Counted from the stretch's first letter, positions 1 through 9,453 are shown. The stretch: DNA of 64,000 nucleotides from Tsuneonella sediminis (GCF_051912845.1 NZ_JBNCBU010000001.1:992001-1056000); one strand, 5' to 3'. Program-made: numbers and translations. The notes: generated from the letters alone by a model not told the origin.

Positions 1-161
1 CGGGGCTGCGCCTTCCGGACCACTCGACGGGCGACCAGAAGCGCGTGGTCACCCCGCGCGCCGCGCGGGACGATGGCGCGAGCGTGCTGGTGGTCGGTCG
101 CCCGATAACGCGTGCCGACGATCCGGTGGCCGCCGCCCGCGCAATCGAGGCGACGCTCTGA
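1..161 (+). CDS. pyrF: orotidine 5'-phosphate decarboxylase, C-terminal part (cut by window edge)
   Basis: Reading frame open from the window edge to TGA at 159-161. It encodes about 52 C-terminal residues containing GDQKRVVTP and LVVGRPITRADDP, the phosphate-binding end of OMP decarboxylase, the last step of UMP synthesis. The active-site Asp-Lys-Asp region lies outside the window. It sits four bases upstream of trpF, so it is probably the head or an internal gene of the pyrF-trp-accD-folC run. The identification rests on the short but characteristic GRPIT motif. Confidence 0.85.
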   Translation, partial: GLRLPDHSTGDQKRVVTPRAARDDGASVLVVGRPITRADDPVAAARAIEATL

Positions 162-165
162 CGCC

Positions 166-801
166 ATGAATCGGACGCTGGTGAAAGTCTGCGGGTGCAA
201 CACCGCCGAAGCCGTCGACGCGGCGGTCGACGCGGGCGCCGACTACGTGGGGCTGGTTCACTACGAACCCTCGCCCCGGCACGTCACGCTCGACGAGGCG
301 AAACGACTGCGAGCGCGGGTTCCGCAGGATACCAGGGTCGTGTTGCTGCTGGTCAACCAGCAGCCGGTCCCGACCGCGCTGGCTGTCGATGCGGTCAGGC
401 CGGATGTCGTGCAGTTTCACGGAGGGGAGACGGCCGAGTGGCTCGGTCTTCTCAAGCCGAACGTCCCGCAGGAGCTGTGGAAGGCGATCGGCGTGCGCAG
501 CGCGGATTCGCTGGAGAGCGCGCTCCGGTTCAAGGGCGCGGTCGACAGGCTGCTCTACGATGCCGCGCCCGGCGTGCTGCCGGGCGGCAACGGGGTCGCG
601 ATCGACTGGACGCTGCTGCGCGGCTTCCGCCACCAGATTCCCTGGGGCCTTGCCGGGGGGTTGACGCCCGACAACGTCGCGGAGGCGATCCGCGTGTCGG
701 GAGCGGAGATGGTCGATGCCTCGAGCGGGCTGGAGAGCGCACCGGGCGTAAAGGATGCCGGGCGCATCCGCGCCTTCGTCGAGGCTGCGCGAAACGCCTG
801 A
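166..801 (+). CDS. trpF: phosphoribosylanthranilate isomerase
   Basis: 211 aa. Isomerises N-(5-phosphoribosyl)anthranilate to CdRP in tryptophan synthesis (cytosolic TIM barrel). VKVCG near the N-terminus carries the catalytic Cys (about residue 9). VQFHGGE, LAGGLTPDNV and DASSGLES are the family phosphate-binding motifs, and LYDA carries the probable catalytic Asp. ATG at 166 is chosen because the protein then starts directly on the first beta strand; upstream in-frame codons would overlap pyrF. The gene lies between pyrF and trpB, the usual alphaproteobacterial order. Confidence 0.95.
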   Translation: MNRTLVKVCGCNTAEAVDAAVDAGADYVGLVHYEPSPRHVTLDEAKRLRARVPQDTRVVLLLVNQQPVPTALAVDAVRPDVVQFHGGETAEWLGLLKPNVPQELWKAIGVRSADSLESALRFKGAVDRLLYDAAPGVLPGGNGVAIDWTLLRGFRHQIPWGLAGGLTPDNVAEAIRVSGAEMVDASSGLESAPGVKDAGRIRAFVEAARNA

Positions 802-850
802 GGCGGCGCCCCGAACCTTTCCTGTCTCGACTTCGCGGCACTTGACCGCC

Positions 851-2074
851 ATGGGACCGGCGATGGAATCGACACCCAACTCCTATCGGAACCAGCCTGA
901 CGAGCGGGGGCATTTCGGCGACTACGGTGGCCGGTACGTCGCAGAGACGCTGATGCCGCTGATTCTCGAACTGGAGCAGGCCTATCGCGCAGCGAAGGCC
1001 GACCCGGCGTTCAAGGCGCAGTTCGACGACCTGCTTGAACATTACGTCGGCCGCCCCAGCCCGCTCTATTTCGCCGAACGGCTGACCGAAGCGCTCGGGG
1101 GCGCGCAGGTCTGGTTCAAGCGCGACGAATTGAACCACACCGGCGCGCACAAGATCAACAACTGCATCGGCCAAATCCTCCTCGCGATCCGCATGGGCAA
1201 GTCGCGGATCATAGCCGAAACCGGCGCGGGCCAGCACGGCGTCGCCACCGCCACCGTCTGCGCGCGGTTCGGCTTGCCCTGCACGATCTTCATGGGCGCG
1301 ACCGACGTGTCCCGCCAGCAACCCAACGTTTTCCGCATGAAGCTGCTCGGCGCCGAGGTAATCCCGGTCACCAGCGGCGCGGCGACGCTGAAGGACGCGA
1401 TGAACGAGGCGCTGCGGCACTGGGTCGCGAATGTCGAGGACACGTTCTACATCATCGGCACCGCCGCCGGCCCGCATCCGTATCCCGAGCTCGTGCGCGA
1501 TTTCCAGAGCGTGATCGGGCGCGAGGCGCGCGAACAGATGCTCAGCCGCACCGGCCGCCTGCCCGACCTGCTCGTCGCGGCGATCGGCGGGGGCAGCAAC
1601 GCGATCGGTCTGTTCCACCCGTTCCTCGACGATGCCGACGTCAGGATGCTCGGCGTCGAGGCAGCGGGGCATGGACTCGACAAGCAGCACGCCGCCAGCC
1701 TCGCCGGCGGCTCGCCCGGCGTCCTCCACGGCAACAAGACCTACCTGTTGCAGGACGATGACGGCCAGATCGCCGAGGCGCACTCGATCAGCGCCGGGCT
1801 CGACTATCCCGGCATCGGCCCCGAGCACGCCTGGCTCAAGGACATCGGCCGGGTCGAATACACCGCGGTCACCGACGACGAGGCATTGGACGCCTTCCAG
1901 CTCCTCTGCCGCACCGAAGGCATCATCCCCGCCCTCGAACCCAGCCACGCCATCGCCGCCGTCGCCAGGCGCGCGAAGGAAATGGACCGCGACGCGGTGA
2001 TCCTTGCGAACCTGTGCGGGCGGGGAGACAAGGATATCTTCACCGTGGCGGATGCGCTGGGAGTGGAGATGTGA
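851..2074 (+). CDS. trpB: tryptophan synthase beta chain
   Basis: 407 aa from ATG 851; a second in-frame ATG at 863 is also possible. PLP enzyme joining indole and serine. The PLP lysine is in HTGAHKINN (about Lys101), and GGGSNAIG is the phosphate-binding loop. GDYGGRYV near the N-terminus is a standard TrpB signature, and the length is normal. The stop TGA (2072-2074) overlaps a GTG that can start a small membrane ORF, so trpB is separated from trpA by about 200 bp rather than being directly adjacent. Confidence 0.97.
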   Translation: MGPAMESTPNSYRNQPDERGHFGDYGGRYVAETLMPLILELEQAYRAAKADPAFKAQFDDLLEHYVGRPSPLYFAERLTEALGGAQVWFKRDELNHTGAHKINNCIGQILLAIRMGKSRIIAETGAGQHGVATATVCARFGLPCTIFMGATDVSRQQPNVFRMKLLGAEVIPVTSGAATLKDAMNEALRHWVANVEDTFYIIGTAAGPHPYPELVRDFQSVIGREAREQMLSRTGRLPDLLVAAIGGGSNAIGLFHPFLDDADVRMLGVEAAGHGLDKQHAASLAGGSPGVLHGNKTYLLQDDDGQIAEAHSISAGLDYPGIGPEHAWLKDIGRVEYTAVTDDEALDAFQLLCRTEGIIPALEPSHAIAAVARRAKEMDRDAVILANLCGRGDKDIFTVADALGVEM

Positions 2075-2277
2075 GATGGGTCCGCAATGAAGGCTATTTC
2101 GAGCGGATGGTCATGTATTTGATCGCATTGCCGCTCATGCTCGCAACCCTGCTGGTTGAGTGGCCCTCCAAGACAGCTTCGACCATTGCGCTCGTGGCGG
2201 CCGGGACATTCGCGTTTTTCATCGCGCCGATCGCTGCCCGGCCGCTCCTCGACCGCTGGAGCCGGAAGCGCAAATGA
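2071..2277 (+). CDS. small two-helix membrane protein inside the trp operon
   Basis: 68 aa if started at GTG 2071, which overlaps the trpB stop in a GTGA tetranucleotide; ATG 2107 or 2113 would give shorter versions. Two hydrophobic stretches are seen (about residues 14-31 and 39-56), followed by a basic tail ending WSRKRK. The TGA overlaps the trpA ATG (ATGA at 2274-2277), so it may be translationally coupled on both sides. I do not recognise a family. The hydrophobic pattern and double overlap argue for a real gene; no function is inferred. Confidence 0.6.
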   Translation: MRWVRNEGYFERMVMYLIALPLMLATLLVEWPSKTASTIALVAAGTFAFFIAPIAARPLLDRWSRKRK

Positions 2278-3065
2278 CCCGTCTCGCTTCCGCTTTCGCC
2301 AAAGGCCGTCCGGCGTTCGTCGCGTTTATCACGGCGGGCGACGGCGACACCGCGGCCAATCTCGATGCACTGGTCGCTGGCGGCGCGGACGTGATCGAAC
2401 TGGGGATGCCATTCACCGATCCGATGGCCGACGGCCCCGCGATCCAGGCGGCGAACCTGCGATCCTTGAGCGCAGGCACGACCACGCGCGACGTGTTGAT
2501 GATCGCCAACGAGTTCCGCGACCGCCACCCCGACGTGCCGCTGGTGCTGATGGGGTATGCCAACCCGATGATCCGCCGCGGACCCGAATGGTTCGCCGCC
2601 GAAGCAAAGGGCTGCGGGGTCGACGGGGTGATCTGCGTCGACATCCCGCCTGAAGAAGACGATGCGCTTGGCCCCGCGTTGCGCGCCGAGGGGATCGACC
2701 TCATCCGCCTCGCCACCCCGACTACGGACGCCGCGCGCCTGCCCGCCGTACTGGAGGGATCGAGCGGGTTCGTCTACTACGTCTCGGTCGCCGGGATCAC
2801 CGGGCTTCAGCAGGCCGCGACCGGCTCGATCGCAACCGCGGTCGCCCGGCTGAAGGGTTCGACCGATCTGCCGATCGCGGTCGGGTTCGGGGTGCGCACT
2901 CCCGATCAGGCGGCCGCGATCGCACGGGTCGCCGACGGCGTGGTCGTCGGCTCGGCGCTGGTCGAGCTGTGCGAACGTCACGGGGCCGACGCCCCCGAAC
3001 ACATCCAGGCGCTGGCCGCTTCGATCAGCGAAGTGGTCCACGCAGCAAAGAGAGAAACCGCATGA
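2274..3065 (+). CDS. trpA: tryptophan synthase alpha chain
   Basis: 263 aa. Cleaves indole-glycerol phosphate to indole and G3P and works as an alpha2beta2 complex with TrpB. ELGMPFTDPMADGPAIQ holds the catalytic Glu and the substrate loop; VDIPPEE, VYYVSVAGITG and VGFGVRTPDQ are family signatures. The start ATG overlaps the preceding small ORF's stop, and the stop overlaps the accD ATG (ATGA at 3062-3065), indicating one transcript with coupled translation. Confidence 0.97.
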   Translation: MTRLASAFAKGRPAFVAFITAGDGDTAANLDALVAGGADVIELGMPFTDPMADGPAIQAANLRSLSAGTTTRDVLMIANEFRDRHPDVPLVLMGYANPMIRRGPEWFAAEAKGCGVDGVICVDIPPEEDDALGPALRAEGIDLIRLATPTTDAARLPAVLEGSSGFVYYVSVAGITGLQQAATGSIATAVARLKGSTDLPIAVGFGVRTPDQAAAIARVADGVVVGSALVELCERHGADAPEHIQALAASISEVVHAAKRETA

Positions 3066-3910
3066 GCTGGCTCAGCCGCGTCCGCAATCGCCTTCCCTTC
3101 GTCGCCAAGCGCGACACTCCCGACAACCTGTGGGTCAAGTGCCCCGCCTGCCAGGAAATGCTCTTCGTCAAGGAGTACGAGGAGAACCTGAATGTCTGCC
3201 CCCGGTGCAATCATCACGGCCGGATCAACGCCGACCGCCGGCTGTCGCTGATTCTCGACGAGGGCTTCGATCTGCTGCCGCAGCCCACCGTCAAGGAAGA
3301 CCCGCTCAGGTTCCGCGACACCTCGAAATACACCGATCGCCTCAAGAAGGCGCGCGCCGCAAACGCCCACAAGGACGCGTTCAGCGTAGGCGCGGGAACG
3401 ATTGACGGCCATCCCGCGGTCGTGGGGGTTCAGGATTTCACTTTCATGGGTGGATCGATGGGCATGGCGGTCGGCACCGCGTTCTGCGCCGGGGCCGAGC
3501 GCGCGCTCGCCCGCAAGTGTCCGTATGTCGTCGTCACCGCCGCAGGCGGTGCGCGGATGCAGGAAGGCATCCTCAGCCTGATGCAGATGCCCAAGGCGAC
3601 CGTGATGACCCGCCGCCTCAAGGCGGCGGGCCTGCCCTACATCGTGGTGCTCACCGATCCGACGACCGGCGGCGTGACCGCCAGTTATGCCATGCTCGGT
3701 GACGTCCATATCGCAGAGCCGGGCGCACTGATCGGTTTTGCCGGTCAGCGGGTTATCCAGGACACCATCCGCGAGCAGTTGCCCGATGGCTTCCAGCGCG
3801 CCGAATACCTGCACAAGCACGGCATGGTCGACATGGTGGTCGAGCGGAAGGACCTGAAGGCGACGCTTGCCACGCTGATCGACTACCTCGCGCCGAAGAA
3901 GGCGGCGTAA
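3062..3910 (+). CDS. accD: acetyl-CoA carboxylase carboxyltransferase beta subunit
   Basis: 282 aa. Carboxyltransferase half of acetyl-CoA carboxylase (malonyl-CoA formation), partner of AccA. An N-terminal zinc ribbon is visible, with Cys pairs at about residues 27/30 and 46/49, followed by the crotonase-like core with GGARMQEGILSLMQM and DPTTGGVTASYAM. The ATG at 3062 overlaps the trpA stop. The trpA-accD-folC order is common in Alphaproteobacteria. Confidence 0.97.
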   Translation: MSWLSRVRNRLPFVAKRDTPDNLWVKCPACQEMLFVKEYEENLNVCPRCNHHGRINADRRLSLILDEGFDLLPQPTVKEDPLRFRDTSKYTDRLKKARAANAHKDAFSVGAGTIDGHPAVVGVQDFTFMGGSMGMAVGTAFCAGAERALARKCPYVVVTAAGGARMQEGILSLMQMPKATVMTRRLKAAGLPYIVVLTDPTTGGVTASYAMLGDVHIAEPGALIGFAGQRVIQDTIREQLPDGFQRAEYLHKHGMVDMVVERKDLKATLATLIDYLAPKKAA

Positions 3911-3921
3911 GGGCGCAAGCC

Positions 3922-5214
3922 TTGAAGGACTTCGCGCGGTCAGACGACCCGGCGGTGCAGGCGCAGCTCGACCGGCTGGCGCGGCTTTCGCTGCCGCAGG
4001 GACGGTTCGGCCTCGGCACCATCCGGGCGCTGTTGGGCCGGCTCGGCAATCCGCAGAAGCGGCTGCCGCCGGTGTTCCACGTCGCCGGGACCAACGGCAA
4101 GGGATCGACCTGCGCGTACCTTCGCGCGATCCTCGAGGCGGACAGCAAGCGCGTCCACACCGCGACCAAGCCGCACCTCGTACGCTACAACGAGCGCATT
4201 CGCATCGCCGGCGCGCTGGTCTCCGACGCCGAGCTTGCCGAACGACTGGAAACGGTGCTCGACGCGGGCGAGGACCTGGGTCCCAGCTTCTTCGAAGTGA
4301 CGACGGCCGCGACCTTTCTCGCCTTCGCCGAAAGCCCCGCCGACGCCTGCGTGATCGAAGTCGGCTTGGGCGGACGGTTCGACGCGACGAACGTGATCGA
4401 AGAGCCTGCCGTCTGCGGCATCGCCAGCCTGGGCATCGATCACGAGGCATTTCTGCTCGCGCCCGAACAGGGCACGCCCTCGCAACCTCTCGCGCGGATC
4501 GCGTTCGAGAAGGCAGGCATCGTGCGCCCCGGCCGGCCGCTCGTCACGCAGGCCTATCCGGAGGCGGCGGAACTCGAGATCGAGCGGGCGGCGATGGCGG
4601 CAGGCGCGCCGCTCCACATGCGCGGGAGCGACTGGTTTGCCCGCTCCGGTGACGCTGTCGAATACGAAGACCGCCACGGCCGCCTCGCCCTGCCCGCGCC
4701 TTCGCTTCCGGGCTCGCACCAGGTCGACAACGCCGCGCTGGCGGTCGCCATGTTGCGGCACCAGGACTACGTCTCTGTCGGCGCCGATGCGATCGCGGAG
4801 GGTCTGCGACGCGCGCGCTGGCCGGCGCGGTTGCAGCTTCTGCACGATGGTCCGCTTACCGCGCTGGCTCCGGGCCGGCAAGTATGGCTCGACGGCGGCC
4901 ACAATCCCGACGCCGGAGCGGCGATCGCGCGGCATTTCGGTGCACCGGTGCATCTCGTGATCGGGATGCTCGCGAACAAGAACCCGGACGCGATCGTAGG
5001 CGCGCTGGAAGGCCGGATCGCATCGCTGTCCGTTGTTCCGGTGCCGGGGAGCGAGAGCCACGGGGCGGACGCGTTCGGTCCTGCCGCCCGCTCTTTCGCC
5101 GGGGTCGCCGATGCGCTGAGGGCGTCACCGGCGGACGACCTGCCGATCCTTATCGCCGGCTCGCTCTATCTGGCAGGGTCCGTTCTGCGCATGAACGGGG
5201 AAATCCCCGACTGA
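3922..5214 (+). CDS. folC: bifunctional folylpolyglutamate/dihydrofolate synthase
   Basis: 430 aa with an inferred TTG start at 3922, eleven bases after accD. Adds glutamate to folates and, in bacteria, usually also makes dihydrofolate from dihydropteroate. ATP-binding loop GTNGKGST lies at about residues 56-63; IEVGLGGRFDATN and SLGIDHEAFL are Mur-ligase-fold motifs. No in-frame ATG sits near the expected N-terminus, so TTG is the best start. The gene ends two bases before the convergent PilZ gene. Confidence 0.93.
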   Translation: MKDFARSDDPAVQAQLDRLARLSLPQGRFGLGTIRALLGRLGNPQKRLPPVFHVAGTNGKGSTCAYLRAILEADSKRVHTATKPHLVRYNERIRIAGALVSDAELAERLETVLDAGEDLGPSFFEVTTAATFLAFAESPADACVIEVGLGGRFDATNVIEEPAVCGIASLGIDHEAFLLAPEQGTPSQPLARIAFEKAGIVRPGRPLVTQAYPEAAELEIERAAMAAGAPLHMRGSDWFARSGDAVEYEDRHGRLALPAPSLPGSHQVDNAALAVAMLRHQDYVSVGADAIAEGLRRARWPARLQLLHDGPLTALAPGRQVWLDGGHNPDAGAAIARHFGAPVHLVIGMLANKNPDAIVGALEGRIASLSVVPVPGSESHGADAFGPAARSFAGVADALRASPADDLPILIAGSLYLAGSVLRMNGEIPD

Positions 5215-5216
5215 GG

Positions 5217-5597
5217 TCAGTCGTCGCCGATTTCACCCGAGACCCATGCCTTGGTGAACGAAGAACCGGATTGCTCGTCCATTACGACCGAGGGCGCGCG
5301 GCGGCGGGTCTCGGCAAGACAAAGCGGGCTGAGCGGGACATCGAAGGTGAGACCGATCCGGTCGCCGTCCTGCCACGCAAGTTCGCCGAACGTCTCGAAA
5401 TCGAGCCAGGTGAGAAATCCCTCGCCCGCTTCCTCGGGTTCGCTGAGCACGAGCTGCGCGCCGCCCTGGGACAGGTTGATCAGCCGCACCGGCTGCCCTC
5501 CATCGAGCGTTTCCAGCCGCGCGCCGAACCCCACTTCGAGCCGGGCGAAATGGCGTCGACTGTCGTCTTCGGAACAATGGTCGCGATTCGTCGCCAT
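5217..5597 (-). CDS. PilZ domain protein
   Basis: 126 aa from ATG 5597 (an upstream ATG at 5642 is possible). The PilZ c-di-GMP signature is recognisable: a basic RRHFAR near the N-terminus, then NLSQGGA about 30 residues on (family pattern RxxxR ... D/NxSxxG), inside an all-beta single domain. It probably acts as a small c-di-GMP sensor or adaptor. It is convergent with folC and monocistronic. The target cannot be inferred. Confidence 0.75.
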   Translation of the reverse strand: MATNRDHCSEDDSRRHFARLEVGFGARLETLDGGQPVRLINLSQGGAQLVLSEPEEAGEGFLTWLDFETFGELAWQDGDRIGLTFDVPLSPLCLAETRRRAPSVVMDEQSGSSFTKAWVSGEIGDD

Positions 5598-5687
5598 GAT
5601 CGAACGATAGCATTGTCGGGAGGTGGTTTGATTAATCGACAACCCTAAATTTGTCTGAAGAATCCCGGCGTGCCGGACCGGCAGGTG

Positions 5688-7415
5688 CTAGTCCGCCACG
5701 GCGGACGCCGCCTGGGGCGCGATCTCACCCGCGTGGCCCGTGCGCGCCTGTCGCCACCATTCGAAGCAGACGAGCACCATCGCGCCTAGCCCGATCCAGG
5801 TCGTGAAGATGAAAATGGCATAATACCCCTGCAACTCGATCATCTGGCCGAGCGCGCCCCGTCCCAACGTGCCGATGAGAAGCGTCAGGGAAGACAGCAA
5901 GGCGTATTGCACCGCGCTGAATTGCTTGGAAACGATCGACGACAGCCACGCGATGTAGGCAGCGCCGGCGATGCCGATAGCAAGGTTCTCTCCGCCGATC
6001 GTCACCATCAGGCGTGCCAGTTTCTCGCTGCCGCCGGGAAAACTCGATACGAGCGCGGCAAAGCCGGTCAAATTCGCCACCGCGTCCATAACCTGCCCGC
6101 CGCGCGCCATGTCAGCGTAGAGCAGGTTGGTGAGCGCCGCGAGCAACCCGCCGACGAGAAGCGTGAACATTCGCCCCAGCGCGGTCAGCATCCAGCCGCC
6201 GATCGCGAGGCCGAGCACGATCGCGCCGACGCCGAAGAACTTGCTGGCGAACGCGACCTCGTCCTTCGAATACCCGAGTTCGCCGAGGTAGAACGGATAG
6301 GCGAACGTCCCCCAGATCGCGTCGCAGATGCGGTAGGTCAGCACCACCGCGAGAATGAGCACCAGCGACCAGCCGAGCCGCCCGACGAATTCCTCGAGCG
6401 GCAGCACGAGCGCGCGATAGAGATGGTCGGCGGCATAGCTCGCTCCGCGCGCGGGCGGGGCGTCCTCGACCAGGAGGTTCTGCCCCTTCTTGCGCTGGGC
6501 CGCGAGCCAGCCGGCAATCAGCGCGGGGAGGATGATCGTCGCGACGATGATCCACGGACCCCAGTTGAGAGTGAACGCCGTCGGATCCGGCCTGTCTTCC
6601 GGGCGCGAGGTCAGGGATGCGATCATGAAGTTGAGCACGACCCCGATCGCGCCCGCCCACAACAGGCCGACGAGCGCCAGCGCCTTGTAACGAACCGACG
6701 GTGCGATCCCGCCTGCCTTGCGCAGCGCACGCACCTGCTCCTCGCTTTCGCCGGACACTTCGGACCCGTCGCCCTCGGCGTTGGGTGCAAACAAGCCCGC
6801 CGCCCCGATCGCGAGCAGGATCACGCCCAGCGCGAGATAGGTTTGCGGCCAGCCGATCCGCTCGGCAATGATCAGCGCAAGCGCCCCTCCGACAAGCGAG
6901 GAAAGCCGGTATCCCATCTGGTAGATCGTCGAGAGGATATCGAGCGTCGCCTTCTCGTCGGCGACGTCGATGCGCCAGGCATTAATCGCGATGTCCTGGG
7001 TGGCGCTGGCGAAGGCGCCGATCCCGGCCAGCAGGCTGAACATGCCGAGAGCGCCCTTGGGGTCGAGCAGGCTCATCGTCACCAGGATCGCGCCGAGGAT
7101 CACCTGCATCGGCACGATCCACTGCTTGCGCTTGCCGAGCTTGCGCAGACCGGGAATGTCGACCTTGTCGATCAGCGGGGACCACAGGAACTGGAACGCG
7201 TAGGCGAGCCCGATGAGGCTGAACACGCCCATCGTTTCGAGATCGACCTCGGCTTCCGTCAGCCAGGCGAACAGCGTGCCGAGAAACAGCGCGAAGGGCA
7301 GCCCGCTGGCGAACCCGAACAGCAGCATGAAGCCGGTCTTCCGGTTGTTGAGAGCGCGCCCGAGTATGCGCCAGCTCGACGGCTTTTTCGGTGCTTCGCC
7401 TTCGACCCCGCCCAT
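5688..7415 (-). CDS. AmpG-like muropeptide permease (MFS)
   Basis: 575 aa, multi-spanning inner-membrane protein. The N-terminal LFGFASGLPFALFLGTLFAWL, the following FLWSPLIDK and TQDIAINAWRIDV are typical of the AmpG branch of MFS carriers, which import anhydromuropeptides during cell-wall recycling. It is longer than E. coli AmpG (491 aa), as common in Sphingomonadales; the extra length lies in hydrophilic loops around residues 215-240 and 310-330. It stands alone, divergent from the Rieske oxygenase. AmpG-like is firm; the substrate is inferred. Confidence 0.82.
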   Translation of the reverse strand: MGGVEGEAPKKPSSWRILGRALNNRKTGFMLLFGFASGLPFALFLGTLFAWLTEAEVDLETMGVFSLIGLAYAFQFLWSPLIDKVDIPGLRKLGKRKQWIVPMQVILGAILVTMSLLDPKGALGMFSLLAGIGAFASATQDIAINAWRIDVADEKATLDILSTIYQMGYRLSSLVGGALALIIAERIGWPQTYLALGVILLAIGAAGLFAPNAEGDGSEVSGESEEQVRALRKAGGIAPSVRYKALALVGLLWAGAIGVVLNFMIASLTSRPEDRPDPTAFTLNWGPWIIVATIILPALIAGWLAAQRKKGQNLLVEDAPPARGASYAADHLYRALVLPLEEFVGRLGWSLVLILAVVLTYRICDAIWGTFAYPFYLGELGYSKDEVAFASKFFGVGAIVLGLAIGGWMLTALGRMFTLLVGGLLAALTNLLYADMARGGQVMDAVANLTGFAALVSSFPGGSEKLARLMVTIGGENLAIGIAGAAYIAWLSSIVSKQFSAVQYALLSSLTLLIGTLGRGALGQMIELQGYYAIFIFTTWIGLGAMVLVCFEWWRQARTGHAGEIAPQAASAVAD

Positions 7416-7488
7416 GCCCTAGCGTCCTTTCCGTGCGACCAAATCCATGCGACACTTACCGCAGCGAGAGGAATTAGAAAGCGTCACC

Positions 7489-8646
7489 ATGAACGAGACC
7501 ACAACGCTCGGGGGAAAACGTCCGACCGCGGGCCAGCTCGCGCTCGCCGAGGCGCTCGCGCGGGGGGACACCCGCCCGCAAGGCGGGATCGCGACGGTCC
7601 CGTCCGGGGTCTATACCGATCCCGACCATTTCGGGCGCGAGAAGTCCGCACTGTTCGACCGGCTGCCCCAGGTGCTGATGCCGAGCGCCCTGCTACCCGA
7701 ACCGGGCATGGCGGTTCCGCACGACCTGTCCGGCAAGCCGCTGCTGGTCACGCGCGACAGGCAAGGCAAGGTGCAGGTCTTCCTCAATGTCTGCCGGCAC
7801 CGGGGAACGCGCCTCGTGGAGGGGGCGGAAGCGGTCTGCGCCGCGCGGCTCGTGTGCCCCTATCACGCGTGGACCTACCGCCTCGACGGCGCGTTGCTCG
7901 CGCTACCGCGCCCGGACAGTTTTCCGGGTCTCGACAAGGACGACTACCACCTGCGGGAGCTCCCGAGCCGCGAAGCGGGCGGGCTGATCTGGTTTGCGCC
8001 GGTCGAGGGAGCCGAGTTCGCCCATGCCGACACGCTCGGCGAGGACATGGCCGCGTTTGGCGCGCCCGACCATTTCCTGTTCCGTCGCAAGACCCACAGC
8101 GTCGCGGGCAACTGGAAGCTTGTCATGGACGCGTTTCTCGAAAGCTACCACGTCACCCGGCTTCACGCGAAGACGATCGGCCCGTTCTTCAAGGACGGGG
8201 TGACCAGCGGCGACATGATCGGCCCGCACGCGCGCAGCGCGGTGGGCCGCGTGGACGAGCTCGACGGGATCGACCTTACCGACATGACCGCGCTGCGTCG
8301 GCGCGTGACGTTCGCCTATCAGCTCTTGCCGGCGACCATCATTATCCCGAGCCCCGATTACATCAACGTCATGTCGCTCTGGCCGCAGGCAGTTGACCAC
8401 ACGCTTGTCGAGGACTTCATGCTCATCCCGGAACCTCCCGCGACCGAGAAGGCGCGCGAGCACTGGGAGCGCTCGTGGGCGCTGCTCGACGGGGGCGTGT
8501 TCGCGGGCGAGGACTTTCGCGCCGCCGAGCTTGGCCAGCAGGGTCTGTCGACCGGGGCGGTCCCCCACCTGACGCTGGGCGATCTTGAAGGCGGCATCAG
8601 CCGTTTCCACGAAACCGTGAGCGAGGCGTTGCGCGCAGCGAACTGA
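7489..8646 (+). CDS. Rieske [2Fe-2S] aromatic-ring-hydroxylating-type oxygenase, alpha subunit
   Basis: 385 aa. The Rieske cluster ligands are visible as CRH (Cys102, His104) and CPYH (Cys123, His126). The mononuclear iron facial triad is suggested by ESYHVTRLH in the C-terminal half. ATG 7489 is preferred over an in-frame ATG at 7447 because the latter falls in the divergent promoter region. No beta subunit, ferredoxin or reductase gene adjoins it, so it probably uses general electron donors. Substrate unknown; members also demethylate or hydroxylate carnitine- or choline-like amines. Confidence 0.85.
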   Translation: MNETTTLGGKRPTAGQLALAEALARGDTRPQGGIATVPSGVYTDPDHFGREKSALFDRLPQVLMPSALLPEPGMAVPHDLSGKPLLVTRDRQGKVQVFLNVCRHRGTRLVEGAEAVCAARLVCPYHAWTYRLDGALLALPRPDSFPGLDKDDYHLRELPSREAGGLIWFAPVEGAEFAHADTLGEDMAAFGAPDHFLFRRKTHSVAGNWKLVMDAFLESYHVTRLHAKTIGPFFKDGVTSGDMIGPHARSAVGRVDELDGIDLTDMTALRRRVTFAYQLLPATIIIPSPDYINVMSLWPQAVDHTLVEDFMLIPEPPATEKAREHWERSWALLDGGVFAGEDFRAAELGQQGLSTGAVPHLTLGDLEGGISRFHETVSEALRAAN

Positions 8647-8664
8647 GCGCCTAGTTCCCGCGCC

Positions 8665-9453
8665 ATGCCGCAGACCGAAAGACCGGGTGAACGCCCTGCC
8701 CCGCGCAGCGGCGAAAGGATCGCCAAGCTGCTCGCGCGCGCCGGGATCGCATCGCGCCGCGAGGTCGAGCGAATGATCGCCGACGGCCGGGTCGCGATCG
8801 GCGGCAAGGTACTGGACACCCCCGCCACGGTGCTCCCCAACCTCAAGGGGGTGACGGTCGACGGCAAGCCGGTCGCGCAAGCGGACCAGACGCGCGTCTT
8901 CGCCTTTCACAAGCCCTCGGGGCTGCTCACCGCAGAGCGCGATCCGAAGGGGCGGCCGACGATATACACCGCGCTGCGCAACGCGCTGCCACGGGGGGCG
9001 CCGCGGGTCATGCCGGTGGGACGCCTCGACATGAACACCGAGGGCCTGTTGCTGCTGACCAACGACGGCGAACTGAAGCGTGCGCTCGAATTGCCCGCCT
9101 CAAACGTGCCCCGCACCTATCGGGCCCGCGTATTCGGCGAGATAAGCCAGGCCCAGCTCGACGAACTGATCGAAGGGGTCGAGATCGAAGGGGTGCGCTA
9201 CGGCCGGATCGAGGCGGACCTCGAGGGAGCGGCCAAGGGTGGAAAGGGCGGACGCAACCAGTGGGTCCTGCTGACGCTGACCGAGGGCAAGAACCGCGAG
9301 GTTCGGCGCGTTCTCGAACATCTCGGATTGCAGGTCAGCCGGCTGCTGCGGGTTGGTTACGGTCCGTTCAACCTGGGAGACCTTCCCCGCGGGACGGCGG
9401 TCGAGATCCCGCAGGTCCAGGTCGAAAGGCTGCGCAAGAGCCTTCGCACATGA
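8665..9453 (+). CDS. RluB-type 23S rRNA pseudouridine synthase
   Basis: 262 aa. An N-terminal S4 RNA-binding domain (RIAKLLARAGIASRREVERMI, residues about 18-38) is followed by the RsuA/RluB/E/F catalytic core with GRLDMNTEGLLLLTNDG, whose Asp (about 122) is the catalytic nucleophile. KNREVRRVLEHLGL is the C-terminal signature. RluB modifies U2605 in E. coli; the site here is inferred. The stop overlaps the rsmD ATG (ATGA at 9450-9453), pairing two rRNA-modification genes. Confidence 0.9.
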   Translation: MPQTERPGERPAPRSGERIAKLLARAGIASRREVERMIADGRVAIGGKVLDTPATVLPNLKGVTVDGKPVAQADQTRVFAFHKPSGLLTAERDPKGRPTIYTALRNALPRGAPRVMPVGRLDMNTEGLLLLTNDGELKRALELPASNVPRTYRARVFGEISQAQLDELIEGVEIEGVRYGRIEADLEGAAKGGKGGRNQWVLLTLTEGKNREVRRVLEHLGLQVSRLLRVGYGPFNLGDLPRGTAVEIPQVQVERLRKSLRT

